A stretch of DNA of 34,315 bases from a virus, in IMG/VR virus record IMGVR_UViG_3300042549_002156, positions 1-34,315 of that record, one strand, 5' to 3'. Below, in pieces: positions 1 through 8,948 of this stretch; the first letter of the stretch is position 1; each line of letters begins with the position of its first letter. Below the pieces are notes generated by a model. That model saw only the letters and a list, made by a program, of their open reading frames with translations. It ran no database searches and was not told the DNA's origin. The position numbers and the translations under genes are program-made.

Positions 1-127
1 CGCAAGCGCAAATTGGCATCATGGGCGTTGTCCGTGCCTTTGGTGCAATGGTGGCAGCAGCTACAATGGCAATCGTAACCAACCCTATTTTATTGGGCAT
101 AGCTGCGGCTGCAACTGCTGCTTATGT
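1..127. repeat. Direct terminal repeat, left copy
   Basis: These 127 bases are identical to the last 127 bases of the window. The repeat lies inside the tape measure coding sequence and the reading frame runs through it unchanged. An exact repeat of 127 bp, a common maximal assembly k-mer, is what a circular or circularly permuted molecule gives when assembled as one contig. I infer it is an assembly overlap and not a biological terminal repeat. Confidence 0.95.
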
Positions 128-3100
128 AGCGTTCAAGCAGTTTCAGTCAGCGGTTGCTGAAACTGGCGAGATTAAAGATTATGCCAATTCCCTTGGCCTA
201 ACCAAAAAGGAATTGCGCGAACTTGAAAACGTCCATGTTACCTTTGGCGATGTGCTGTCAGGTGTATGGGCGACAATCAGCGAAGGGCTTGGGCTGGATA
301 AGGTCTGGCAATCCATAAGCGAATTTGCCACCAACGCTTTCGATGTAATATTAAAAGGTGCTGGCATGGCAACTGCTGGCATCTATGCGTATTTTGCTGG
401 CTCTTTTGACGCCATCAAGATTGTATGGAAAAACCTTCCCGCAGTTTTGGGCGACCTATTTGTTCAAGCGGTAAATCTTTCAATCAAATCCGTCGAAATG
501 CTGGTCAACACCGTGCTTGATGGCATTAATTATGTCACCACAAAGGCCAACGGCGTCCTGACATCAATGGGATTGGCTGCTGTTTTTGCACAGGTCGAAA
601 GCGTTAAATTGGGCAGGGTTGCCAACGAAAATGCTGGCGCTGCTGCAAGAACCACTGTTGCTGTTTTTGATGCCTATGCCAGCCGTTACAGCGAAGCATT
701 GTCTGGCATGAAGGCAATTGGCCTTCAGATTAAACAAAACACATTGGACGCAACCAAGTCACGTTTGGCGGCACAGGCTGCTGCGCTTATCGAAAAGCGT
801 AACGAAGGTAAGCCTAAGAAGGCTGGCTTGTCTGATGAGCAAAAGCAGTTTGAACGTGACCTGAAGTCCGCTGAAGATTATTTGGTTTCGTTGGAAAAGC
901 AAGCTGCGGCTATTGGCAAGACTACCATTCAATTGAAAGAAATGGAGATTGCTGAAAAGGCTGCTGCGGCAGCTAAGGTCGGCTTGAAAGAAGAAACACT
1001 GGCATTGGGCGCTGCGCTTCTTGAAGGAATGCGCGCAAAAGAACGTGCCGACGCAAACAAGGAGTTGGACAAGACGCTAAAGGGGCTTGCTGATGAATAT
1101 GCGCTCCTTGGACTTACAGGCCGTGCGCGTGAAATTGCTGCACTGCGTATGAAGGAAGAAGCTTTCAAAGCTGACTTATTGGCTAAGGGGCTAACCAATG
1201 TCAGTGCGGCTTGGCTGGCATATTACACCGCTGAAATGCGCCTCATCAATGGTCAAAGTGCTTTAGACCTAAAGCAAAAAGAGGCTGAAAAGCTAAAAGA
1301 GACAATTGCAGGCCTTGTCAGCATGACTGACGAACTCTTTGGTGGCGCTGGTTCATTTTTGCAGAACCTTGGAAAGCAGACAACCATTGTTGCCCCAGAA
1401 TTGAAAAATGACCTGAAGGCAATTTTTGACGAATTGCCACAAAATATGCAGGAAGTTTTCAAGGACTTTGGTGGTTCGCTTTCGACCATACTTGCCAATG
1501 CTGCAATCGGTAAAATGGTTGGCGGCGGCGCTGGTGGCGCTGTTGGTGGCGCTATCGGCGGTGCGCTTGGCAAGGAATTTTTGACCAAGGGATTGCAGGA
1601 CATCGGCGGCAAGGTATTTGGCAAGGCGCTTGGCTCTTTGGCTGGGCCACTTGGCGCAATAGCTGGCGGCTTGCTTGGTGGCCTTGTTGGTGGATTGCTG
1701 ACAAAAACCAAGACGGGTAGCGCAACGCTTACACAGATTGCTGGTGGCGCGATGGAGCGCACCCTGACGGGTAACAGCGCACAGCTTAAAGGTATTGCCG
1801 ACAACATGGCTAATGGCTTGCTCAAAGGCCTTGGTAGCATGGCAGAACAGCTTGGCGGCACATTGGGTGGCAACGTAAGGGTTAGCCTTGGTCAACGTAA
1901 CAAGGACTTTGTGGTTGACCCAACTGGCGCTGGCCGCACCAAAGGTTCAGGCGTTAAGAATTTCGGCACTGACCAAGCGGCTGCGGTTGCATACGTTACG
2001 CAACTGGCAATCCAGCAAGGCATTGTTACGGGTATCAGCGCAGGGGCGCAGACCCTTATCCGTGCAGGCAATGACCTAAATGAGCAAGTTTCCAAGGCTC
2101 TTAAGTTTGACCAAGTTTTCAAGGACTTAATGAGCGAAAGCGACCCGCTTCGCGCAAGCCTTGATAGCCTATCCGTCGAGATGGAAAAGCTAAAGACTAT
2201 ATTCAAAGAAGCTGGCGCTTCGGCTGCTGACTACGCCAAGCTTGAAGAACTTTATGCTATCAAGCAAGCCAAGGCGATATTTGAAGCTAACAGGCCGCGC
2301 CGTGAGTTGGAAATTCAGCTTATGGAAGCGCAAGGCCGTTCGGTTGAGGCACTTGCGGCGACCCGTCAGCTTGAGTTGGAGGCAATGGACGCAAGCCTTC
2401 GCAGTATCCAGCGCCAAATCTTCGCTCAACAAGACTTAAATGCTGCCCGTGAAGCAGAGCAAAGCGCCATTGCAGACCTGCAAGCTGCCGTTGATATGCT
2501 AAATTCCAATGTAGCAAACGCAGAAGCACAGCTTTCTGAAGCGGTAAGGGCGCAACGCCAGCGTCAGATGGAAAGCTATCGGGCGCAAATGGCTGACCTT
2601 GATGTTATCATTGCCAAGCGCGAAGATGCACAGGCGGCATTGCGCCGAGCCTATGATGCTGAAATTGCTATCATTGATGAAGAAATTGGCAAGCGCAACG
2701 CAAACATTCAATCGCTTGAAGACGCATATTCCAGCCAATCCAGTATCTTGCAAGACACGATTGACCAATTCCGTGATTTCGCAACAACGCTGCGCGAATT
2801 TGCTGCAACCATTGTCCCCATGAATGGGAATGGAACACAATCTTTGGAAGGGCTTCGTCGCCGCTTCGCAGAGGTAACGCAAGCGGCATTGGGCGGCGAT
2901 AGGGCCGCAATGGGCCAAGTAACTGGCGTTGGTGGTCAATTGCGCGAAAGCATTATTGCGAACGCTACTGACCGCACATCTATGCTGCGTCAGCTTTATG
3001 CGCTGCAAGCCCAGACTAACGCATTCGCTGACCAAGCCGACACACAAGCCACCATTGCTGAACAGCAACTGGCTACTGCCAAGCTGCAAAACGAATATCT

Positions 3101-4043
3101 TATCAGCATTCAGAAGAACGCCATTGCACAACTTGAAGCGCAAAAGAGCACGACTACTGCACTGGTTGGTCAGTTTATTCAGCTAAATGAAGCTACCCTT
3201 TCGGTTGATGAGGCTATCCGCCAGCTTCAAACAGCAGAGCAAGCAGCATTTGCCGCAGAACAGCAGAAAACTTATCTGCAAGCGCAGATTGATGCTCTTG
3301 CTGCTCTTGATGCAAGCGTGATGAGCGTTGAACAGGCCCAACGCGAATTGGATGAGGCAAAAGCAGAGCGCGACTCTGTGCTGGCTGAAATTAACCAGCG
3401 GGGTTTTAAAGACCTAATTCAAGTGACAAAGCAAACTGGCGCTGAAATGGCAAAAGTTGCTATGGCTGCAATAAGCACTGCACAAGCGGCAGCGGCGCAA
3501 GCTCAAGCTGCTATGGCGGCTGCTGCGGCTGCTGCGGCTGCTGCTGCGGCTGCTAGACCACCTGTTGTTGCCCCTGTTGTTACTACAGTTACTCCCCCTG
3601 TAGTTGCTGTCGTGCCTCCTACTGTATCTCCAAACCCCGTTATGGACGGCGGTTTTGGCCCTGCTGGTGGTTCACGCAACCCAATACTTCCTGAATTTAT
3701 ACCGCAAAACTTTTATGGCGGCGGTTCAGGTGGTGGCAGTTTCCGTGAATTTGGCCTTAATGATAATGTGCAACTATTCGCCAATGGCGGAATGCATAGT
3801 GGTGGCCTTCGCATCGTTGGAGAGAATGGCCCTGAGCTTGAAGCAACAGGCCCATCACGCATCTACAATAGCAACCAGCTAGGCAATATGCTAAATCACG
3901 GCGCGACTTCTGAAGAAATAAAAGCAATGCGCGATGAATTGAGAGTTGCAATGTATCAAATCGCCAAAAATACTGGTAAGAGCTATGACCTAATGAACCG
4001 TTGGGATGGTGATGGTCTACCCCCTGAAAGGAATGTCGGCTAA
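1..4043 (+). CDS. Tail tape measure protein, 3' part (cut by contig end)
   Basis: This is the C-terminal ~1347 residues of the tail tape measure protein; the first full codon is at base 3 and the 5' part is at 33825-34315. Joined across the contig ends the gene encodes about 1468 residues. Tape measure proteins fill the tail tube, set its length and pass out during DNA delivery. Visible features are a hydrophobic stretch near the junction (window positions ~45-150), a Gly/Ala-rich hydrophobic region at ~1515-1700, long Ala/Gln/Glu-rich coiled-coil segments at ~2100-3450, and a poly-Ala run (~3490-3555) made of GCT/GCG codons followed by Pro/Val repeats. The last ~60 residues contain the motif GGLRIVGENGPELEATGPS, common at the C terminus of such proteins. 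The stop shares its last A with the next start (TAATG). Identity is strong from length, composition and position after the tail chaperones. Confidence 0.93.
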   Translation, partial: QAQIGIMGVVRAFGAMVAAATMAIVTNPILLGIAAAATAAYVAFKQFQSAVAETGEIKDYANSLGLTKKELRELENVHVTFGDVLSGVWATISEGLGLDKVWQSISEFATNAFDVILKGAGMATAGIYAYFAGSFDAIKIVWKNLPAVLGDLFVQAVNLSIKSVEMLVNTVLDGINYVTTKANGVLTSMGLAAVFAQVESVKLGRVANENAGAAARTTVAVFDAYASRYSEALSGMKAIGLQIKQNTLDATKSRLAAQAAALIEKRNEGKPKKAGLSDEQKQFERDLKSAEDYLVSLEKQAAAIGKTTIQLKEMEIAEKAAAAAKVGLKEETLALGAALLEGMRAKERADANKELDKTLKGLADEYALLGLTGRAREIAALRMKEEAFKADLLAKGLTNVSAAWLAYYTAEMRLINGQSALDLKQKEAEKLKETIAGLVSMTDELFGGAGSFLQNLGKQTTIVAPELKNDLKAIFDELPQNMQEVFKDFGGSLSTILANAAIGKMVGGGAGGAVGGAIGGALGKEFLTKGLQDIGGKVFGKALGSLAGPLGAIAGGLLGGLVGGLLTKTKTGSATLTQIAGGAMERTLTGNSAQLKGIADNMANGLLKGLGSMAEQLGGTLGGNVRVSLGQRNKDFVVDPTGAGRTKGSGVKNFGTDQAAAVAYVTQLAIQQGIVTGISAGAQTLIRAGNDLNEQVSKALKFDQVFKDLMSESDPLRASLDSLSVEMEKLKTIFKEAGASAADYAKLEELYAIKQAKAIFEANRPRRELEIQLMEAQGRSVEALAATRQLELEAMDASLRSIQRQIFAQQDLNAAREAEQSAIADLQAAVDMLNSNVANAEAQLSEAVRAQRQRQMESYRAQMADLDVIIAKREDAQAALRRAYDAEIAIIDEEIGKRNANIQSLEDAYSSQSSILQDTIDQFRDFATTLREFAATIVPMNGNGTQSLEGLRRRFAEVTQAALGGDRAAMGQVTGVGGQLRESIIANATDRTSMLRQLYALQAQTNAFADQADTQATIAEQQLATAKLQNEYLISIQKNAIAQLEAQKSTTTALVGQFIQLNEATLSVDEAIRQLQTAEQAAFAAEQQKTYLQAQIDALAALDASVMSVEQAQRELDEAKAERDSVLAEINQRGFKDLIQVTKQTGAEMAKVAMAAISTAQAAAAQAQAAMAAAAAAAAAAAAARPPVVAPVVTTVTPPVVAVVPPTVSPNPVMDGGFGPAGGSRNPILPEFIPQNFYGGGSGGGSFREFGLNDNVQLFANGGMHSGGLRIVGENGPELEATGPSRIYNSNQLGNMLNHGATSEEIKAMRDELRVAMYQIAKNTGKSYDLMNRWDGDGLPPERNVG

Positions 4044-4936
4044 TGATTATTATTCAGCCAGTCCCTATCACGGCGACCATGCTGACGGCATCTAACGTCC
4101 CTGAGACAGATGCCCCTGCTTGGACGGCTGGCACTTATACGCTTGGCACAAAACGCATCTATGAACATCGTGTCTATGAGGTGATTGTAAGCAGCACGAC
4201 TGCCCGTCCTGACATTGGCGCGGTTGCAACTCCACCTTCATGGCTAGACCTTGGGGCAACTAATCGCTTCAAGATGTTTGACCAGATTATCAGCACCCAA
4301 ACCGTTAAAAACGCTGAGATTGACGTTGACATTGTTCCCGCAGCCATTGTCAATTCTGCTGCATTTTTCGGGCTGTTTGGTAGCTCAATTACGCTTACAA
4401 TGACCGACCCAACTGAAGGGGTGGTCTATACTGAAACCAGAAGCCTACAAGACAACACGTTAATAATTGACTGGTATCCTTACTTTTTTGAAGAAGTAGC
4501 CTATTTACCAGACATAGTTTTTCTAAACCTTCCTGCATATGGTAGTGCCACCCTTAACGCTGTCATTGATGGTGGTGCTGGAGATGCCAAGGTTGGTGAG
4601 GTTGTCATTGGTAAGCAGCGCAGTCTTGGCGTTACCAATTTTGGCAGCAGTGTCAGCATTCAAGACTATTCAATCAAATCTACTGACGATTTTGGCAACA
4701 CAATCATTGTGCAACGTGCTTATAGCAAACGGGCTGATTATGATGTTACGGTTGAAACATCGGCTGTAGCTGCCGTTCAGAAGGCGCTTGCTGATATTCG
4801 CACCACACCCACTGTTTTTGTTGGTGACCAGAACCGACCTGAAACTGTGGTCTATGGATTTTACAAACAATTTAATATAGTGCTATCTACACCGAGCATC
4901 TCAGGTTGCTCCATTGAGGTTGAAGGATTGGTATAA
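4043..4936 (+). CDS. Distal tail / baseplate protein
   Basis: A 297-residue protein directly behind the tape measure gene, the usual place of a distal tail or baseplate hub protein. The N terminus (MIIIQPVPIT, then SNVPETDAPAW and a TYTLGTKRIYEHRVYE segment) resembles a family of phage tail proteins that open with a short carbohydrate-binding-like motif. The rest is beta-rich with alternating hydrophobic residues. No signal peptide or membrane segment is present. The start overlaps the tape measure stop by one base and the stop overlaps the next gene in the same way, so the tail genes are translationally coupled. The function is inferred from position and N-terminal resemblance; a catalytic role is not visible. 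Confidence 0.7.
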   Translation: MIIIQPVPITATMLTASNVPETDAPAWTAGTYTLGTKRIYEHRVYEVIVSSTTARPDIGAVATPPSWLDLGATNRFKMFDQIISTQTVKNAEIDVDIVPAAIVNSAAFFGLFGSSITLTMTDPTEGVVYTETRSLQDNTLIIDWYPYFFEEVAYLPDIVFLNLPAYGSATLNAVIDGGAGDAKVGEVVIGKQRSLGVTNFGSSVSIQDYSIKSTDDFGNTIIVQRAYSKRADYDVTVETSAVAAVQKALADIRTTPTVFVGDQNRPETVVYGFYKQFNIVLSTPSISGCSIEVEGLV

Positions 4937-6006
4937 TGCCCGCACCACAGATTTCCCCGCTTCCTAATCCACCATCTCGCTCGCAATCGCCTGAGACTTT
5001 CAGTGCAGATGCAGATGCCTTTTTGGGCGCTTTGCCTGATTTTCAGGAACAAGCTAATGACCAAGCTGATTATCTAGATGCCCTTGCGATTGCTGTTGAC
5101 GCTGATGCTGCTGCGGCTGATGCTGATGCTGCGTCCGCTCTGTCAAGCAAGAATGCAGCATCAGCATCAGAAACTGCCGCTGCTGCCTCTGCTGCTGCTG
5201 CCTTGGTAAGCCAGAATGCTGCTGCTGCAAGTTTCGATAGCTTTGATGACCGCTACCTTGGTGCAAAGAGCAGCAATCCAAGCGTTGATAATGATGGTGG
5301 TGCGCTTTTGACAGGTGCGCTTTATTTTAACACCACATCAAACCAAATGCGCGTCTATACAGGAAGCGCATGGGAGGCGGCTTATTTGCCAGCTTCCGCC
5401 TATGTTGAAGGCCCAGCATCTGCAACAGACGGAAATGTGGCGTTGTTTGACGGCACAACTGGCAAGCTAATTAAGCAAGGCCCAAGCCTCTCGGCCTATG
5501 CGCCGATTGACGCCCCGTCCTTCACAGGAACCGTTGTTCTGCCATCGACCACAAGCATTGGCAACGTCAGCGCAACTGAAATTGGGTATTTGGACAACGT
5601 CACAAGCGCCATTCAGACGCAGCTAAATGCTAAAGCGCCTCTTGCTTCCCCGACTTTTACGGGAACTGCTACAACTGCAACGCTTGATGCCCTTGGTTCG
5701 GTTCGCAGTAATATTACAACTGTCGCAGCAAGTGCTATTGATTGCTCTGTAGGTAACTATTTCATCAAGACAGCATCTGGCTCATTGACTTGGACAACAA
5801 TTAACATCCCAGCAACCCGTGCTTATAGCTTCATTCTTGAATTGACCAATGGTGGCGCTGGAACGCAGACTTGGATGTCTGGCACAAAATGGCCTAGTGG
5901 GACTGCTCCAACGCTGGTTGCAAGCGGCGTCGATGTCTTAGGCTTCATTACGGATGACGGTGGAACCACTTGGCGTGGTGTCCAGCTTATGAAGGATAGC
6001 AAATAA
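4936..6006 (+). CDS. Tail fibre protein with shared C-terminal tip
   Basis: A 356-residue fibre-like protein. Residues 1-45 resemble the N-terminal attachment part of tail fibres (TFSADADAFLGALPDF). Residues ~55-105 are an Ala/Ser/Asp-rich heptad-like segment expected to form a trimeric coiled coil. A short beta domain follows (YFNTTSNQMRVYTGSAWE), then repeats of the APIDAPSFTGTV / APLASPTFTGT type found in phage fibres. Residues 234-356 match the last 123 residues of the head-cluster fibre (25528-27456) without a gap, with about 20 substitutions counted by eye. The protein probably contributes to host binding. It is coupled to both neighbours by TAATG overlaps. Confidence 0.8.
   Translation: MPAPQISPLPNPPSRSQSPETFSADADAFLGALPDFQEQANDQADYLDALAIAVDADAAAADADAASALSSKNAASASETAAAASAAAALVSQNAAAASFDSFDDRYLGAKSSNPSVDNDGGALLTGALYFNTTSNQMRVYTGSAWEAAYLPASAYVEGPASATDGNVALFDGTTGKLIKQGPSLSAYAPIDAPSFTGTVVLPSTTSIGNVSATEIGYLDNVTSAIQTQLNAKAPLASPTFTGTATTATLDALGSVRSNITTVAASAIDCSVGNYFIKTASGSLTWTTINIPATRAYSFILELTNGGAGTQTWMSGTKWPSGTAPTLVASGVDVLGFITDDGGTTWRGVQLMKDSK
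5635..6006 (+). repeat. Fibre-tip module, copy 1
   Basis: This 372-bp segment encodes residues 234-356 of the tail fibre and corresponds codon for codon to 27085-27456. The proteins differ at about 20 of 123 positions, while many third codon positions also differ, so the copies are old and kept by selection on the protein. Both copies end with the same sequence through the stop codon and a following ATG (TAATG). Confidence 0.9.
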
Positions 6007-7337
6007 TGTTTGAGCGCATTCTTCTAAGTAGCGGTGTCGATAACGGAGGCCCATTTTGGTTGTCATTCTACGGAGGTGACGTAGACAACTATCAGATTAA
6101 CACAGATGGAGTTGCTGTTGATGCTAACTTAAATGTTTATGTTATGGGAGCACCTAATTATGACTCCAATCTTGGCCGAATAGTAAAATTTACAAAAACG
6201 GGAACTATTGAATGGCAATATAAGCCGTCATCTTTCAGGTTTTGGTATAAAGACCCGACAACTGGTGGCGGACGGAGCCAAGGAAAAACAATCGCCGTTG
6301 ATGCGTCTGGCAATATTTATTATCGCTATAAATATGCGGCCAGCGATGCTTCAACTCTTTGGGGTTCGTTTAAACTTGACCCCTCTGGCACAAAATTGTG
6401 GGATAGAAATTATTCAATTCAGCCTTACGGAGGATTTAGTGCTTTAAATTCGGGTGGCTTTCTATATTCCGTGAATTCAGGCCCAACTCATTTCGTAAGA
6501 ATTGAAAGCCAATCTGCTGGCGTTGAAGTTACCACATATGTTGTGCAAGAAGCGAGTGGTTATTATGCGTTTCTGAAAGGTTTATCTTTATCTTTCAACG
6601 GAACATGGGGTATTTCTATCGGCAGTGTTGGTGGCTTGCAAGATAATGCTATATTCCGAATAACTTGGAATGGGGCAGGTTATTATACGCCTCAAGTTTG
6701 GAATGTTGACCCTGCTTTGGGGTGGACTTTTAATAGAGCGCATGACTGTGCTTTTGATGCCAATTACAATACATATATTGTTGGCCGAAACGGAAGTGGA
6801 TGGGGCGGATATGTTTTACAATCAGGATTTTTAAGCTCTGGTATTTACTGGACTAGAAGTTTTGCAGGCTGTCAGTTGAACCAAGTGGTTGTTGATAGTG
6901 TTGGTAACATAATAGTCGCTGGCTCAACGTTTTCAGGTAGCTACGCTGATGGTGTATTTATTGCCAAATTAAACATCAGCGGGACAGTGCTATGGCAGCG
7001 GCGCTTGACCATTTCTGGGTATTCGAATTTATCCGCATATAACATTTCACTTGATACTATTGGAAACATTTATCTTGGAATAAATGGCTTTGCGACCGGA
7101 AATAGAAGCCCAATGATTGTAGCTAAGTTACCTTCTGATGGTTCTTTAATTGGAACCTACGGCAACATAACTTACGCATCGCATTCTGCGGCAGTGAATA
7201 CAACAACATTTCTTGTCGATATAACAGGTCAATCTGGTGGTAATATCACTCTATCAGAAAATCCTTTAGGTGGTTCTTCAACTACAAACACTTTAGTAGC
7301 AACAACAGAAACAAACACAGTGGTGACATTATCATGA
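6006..7337 (+). CDS. Beta-propeller-like tail protein, candidate receptor-binding protein
   Basis: A 443-residue protein with at least four to five blade-like repeats: a V/I-A-V-D-x-x-G-N-x-Y strand followed some 20-30 residues later by K-L/F-x-x-x-G-T-x-x-W. Examples begin near residues 36 (VAVDANLNVYVMG), 95 (IAVDASGNIYYRY), 250 (CAFDANYNTYIVG), 295 (VVVDSVGNIIVAG) and 345 (ISLDTIGNIYLGI). This pattern is typical of beta-propellers of the SBBP/NHL type. A Thr/Ser-rich tail ends the protein. Lying between the fibre and the tail-fibre chaperone, it is a good candidate for the receptor-binding tip. The gene looks more AT-rich than its neighbours, which suggests recent exchange. Its start overlaps the fibre stop (TAATG). 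Confidence 0.65.
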   Translation: MFERILLSSGVDNGGPFWLSFYGGDVDNYQINTDGVAVDANLNVYVMGAPNYDSNLGRIVKFTKTGTIEWQYKPSSFRFWYKDPTTGGGRSQGKTIAVDASGNIYYRYKYAASDASTLWGSFKLDPSGTKLWDRNYSIQPYGGFSALNSGGFLYSVNSGPTHFVRIESQSAGVEVTTYVVQEASGYYAFLKGLSLSFNGTWGISIGSVGGLQDNAIFRITWNGAGYYTPQVWNVDPALGWTFNRAHDCAFDANYNTYIVGRNGSGWGGYVLQSGFLSSGIYWTRSFAGCQLNQVVVDSVGNIIVAGSTFSGSYADGVFIAKLNISGTVLWQRRLTISGYSNLSAYNISLDTIGNIYLGINGFATGNRSPMIVAKLPSDGSLIGTYGNITYASHSAAVNTTTFLVDITGQSGGNITLSENPLGGSSTTNTLVATTETNTVVTLS

Positions 7338-7777
7338 TTTATGCTCGAATTGAAAACGGCTCGGTTGAAGAATATCCTCTTTATGAAGGAGACATCCGAC
7401 TGCGCTTTCCTAACGTCAGCTTCCCGTTAGAGTTTGTTCCGCCAGAAGGCTATGTCTTGGTGACGCAAGCGCCTTACCCCGCTGTAGATTACACCAAAAA
7501 CGTGGCAAATGGCACTCCCAAAAATGTCAATGGCGCATGGGTGGATGAATGGAGCGTCACAGATGCGTCACCAGAAGAAGCCAGCGCCCGTTATGAAGGA
7601 CTTTGCCAAGTAGAGCGGAACAATCGCAATCAATTGCTGGTAAATTGCGATTGGACGCAATTGCCTGACGCACAAGTCAATGCCGCTGATTGGGCTGCAT
7701 ATCGCCAGCAGCTACGGGATGTGTCCGAGCAATCAGGCTTTCCGTTTAGCTTTACTTGGCCCACAAAGCCTGAATAA
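7334..7777 (+). CDS. Tail fibre/tail assembly chaperone (Phage_tail_APC-like)
   Basis: A 147-residue protein whose C-terminal half (RNNRNQLLVNCDWTQLPDAQ, then WAAYRQQLRDVSEQ and the FPFSFTWPTKP ending) has the pattern of the phage tail assembly chaperone family Pfam Phage_tail_APC. The N-terminal half is a small variable domain. In related phages this gene follows the host-binding protein and helps it fold or attach, which fits its place just after the beta-propeller gene. The start overlaps the preceding stop by four bases (ATGA). Confidence 0.85.
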   Translation: MIYARIENGSVEEYPLYEGDIRLRFPNVSFPLEFVPPEGYVLVTQAPYPAVDYTKNVANGTPKNVNGAWVDEWSVTDASPEEASARYEGLCQVERNNRNQLLVNCDWTQLPDAQVNAADWAAYRQQLRDVSEQSGFPFSFTWPTKPE

Positions 7778-8007
7778 TGGACACCACCACCCTTTTCACC
7801 ATCCTTGGCTTTGTTATCACCGCCCTAAGCTTTATTGGGGCGTTGATTACTGTTTGGGTCAATCTGACCAATAAACTGACGCTGCTTGAAGCGCGACTGG
7901 GCTTTGGTGACGAAAAGTTTCAAGCCATTGATAAGAAGTTTGACGAAGTAATGATGCACCTTCGCCGCATTGAAGACAAACTGGACAACAAGGCTGACCG
8001 ACCATGA
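7777..8007 (+). CDS. Small membrane protein with coiled-coil tail
   Basis: A 76-residue protein with one N-terminal transmembrane segment (about residues 6-29, FTILGFVITALSFIGALITV) followed by a charged amphipathic helix (residues ~35-72) predicted to form a coiled coil. No signal cleavage site is evident. The layout resembles small holin-associated or haemolysin XhlA-like phage proteins, though with the membrane segment at the N terminus. It overlaps the preceding stop by one base. Function unknown; a lysis role is only a possibility because the clear lysis genes lie 3.5 kb downstream. Confidence 0.75.
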   Translation: MDTTTLFTILGFVITALSFIGALITVWVNLTNKLTLLEARLGFGDEKFQAIDKKFDEVMMHLRRIEDKLDNKADRP

Positions 8008-8948
8008 AACAATTTGTGTTGGGTTTTATCGCTGTAACTGCGTCATCGTCTATGGTGTTGGCACAAACCACATCCACAGCGCCAACGTCATACGTCTATG
8101 ACACGACAACCAACAGCACCAATACCAACACTAATACGTCCACCAGCACAAACACGAACAACAATAACAACACTTCGACCAGCACATCGACGAACACCAA
8201 CAATAACGTGAACACCAGCACTTCGGCCAGCACGAACACCAACAATAATGTCAGCACATCGACCAACACGAACATCAACCAAAACTCTGGGACGATGACC
8301 AATGTCAACCACAACATTATGTCTGGCACGATAACAAACATAAACCAGAACACTTCAACCAGCACATCCGATAACACAAACCGCAATTTCAATACGGATG
8401 TCAGCAACAGCACCATCAATCAGACGGTCAACAGCAACAGCAACAACAACAGCACCGTCAACACAAACAACACCAGCAACGACACCAGCACGATTAACCA
8501 AACGACGAACAGCAACAACAACAACAATAACGTCAACCAGAACAACAACGTCAACGTCAGCGACAGCAAGAGCTACAGCGAAAGCGTTAATCGTCAGGTA
8601 ATCGACCAGAACATCAAATCGCCACCGCCGAGCGCCATTGCGCCGTCGATGATGTCCTACAGCCAAGACCTTTGCACCACTGGGCAATCAGGCGCTGTGC
8701 AGACACAAATCATTGGCTTGTCGGCTGGCCGCACTGTGCGCGACCAAAACTGCGAACGGATGAAGCTGTCCAAGACCCTGTATGATATGGGTATGCGTGT
8801 CGCCGCTGTTAGCCTTCTATGCCAAGACTTTCGCGTCTTTAGGGCAATGGAGATGGCCGGAACACCCTGCCCATTCTTGGGATTGATTGGCGATGAAGCC
8901 CGCGCTGCGTGGACAGAGAACGTCGAGCTTCGCCCTGTTGAAAAATAA
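8004..8948 (+). CDS. Exported Asn/Thr/Ser-rich repeat protein
   Basis: A 314-residue protein with a clear Sec signal peptide: MKQF, a hydrophobic core, and a VLA|Q cleavage site after about residue 20. Residues ~30-195 are almost only Asn, Thr, Ser, Val, Ile and Gln, including 14-residue units of the NTSTS(T/A)STNTNNNV kind and later STINQT(V/T)NSN units. The last ~100 residues are a normal-composition domain with four cysteines (LCTTG, QNCERM, LLCQDF, TPCPF) that could form disulphides outside the cytoplasm. No family is named with confidence; I recall similar C-terminal domains in other aquatic phage proteins of unknown role. It overlaps its upstream neighbour by four bases (ATGA) and is followed by a second exported protein. 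Possible roles are a virion appendage or a cell-surface factor. Confidence 0.85.
   Translation: MKQFVLGFIAVTASSSMVLAQTTSTAPTSYVYDTTTNSTNTNTNTSTSTNTNNNNNTSTSTSTNTNNNVNTSTSASTNTNNNVSTSTNTNINQNSGTMTNVNHNIMSGTITNINQNTSTSTSDNTNRNFNTDVSNSTINQTVNSNSNNNSTVNTNNTSNDTSTINQTTNSNNNNNNVNQNNNVNVSDSKSYSESVNRQVIDQNIKSPPPSAIAPSMMSYSQDLCTTGQSGAVQTQIIGLSAGRTVRDQNCERMKLSKTLYDMGMRVAAVSLLCQDFRVFRAMEMAGTPCPFLGLIGDEARAAWTENVELRPVEK
8115..8560 (+). repeat. Low-complexity AAC/ACC/AGC repeat tract
   Basis: This tract inside the exported Asn/Thr/Ser-rich gene is built of imperfect ~42-bp units (clearest at about 8157-8270) and later looser units. It encodes the NTSTS..TNTNNNV repeats. Such a tract is prone to recombination and length variation. 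Confidence 0.75.

Noticed and set aside
1-127. Biological direct terminal repeat as in T7-like phages
   Set aside because: The repeat lies inside an essential coding sequence in mid-gene and has a length typical of an assembly k-mer, so an assembly overlap is more likely.
1253-1873. Open frame of 206 codons on the - strand inside the tape measure gene
   Set aside because: A Pro/Ala/Ser-rich shadow of the Gly/Ala-rich tape measure sequence, with no SD and no neighbours on that strand.
8115-8560. CRISPR-like array
   Set aside because: The repeats are imperfect, contiguous, codon-phased and lack unique spacers; they are a coding low-complexity tract.
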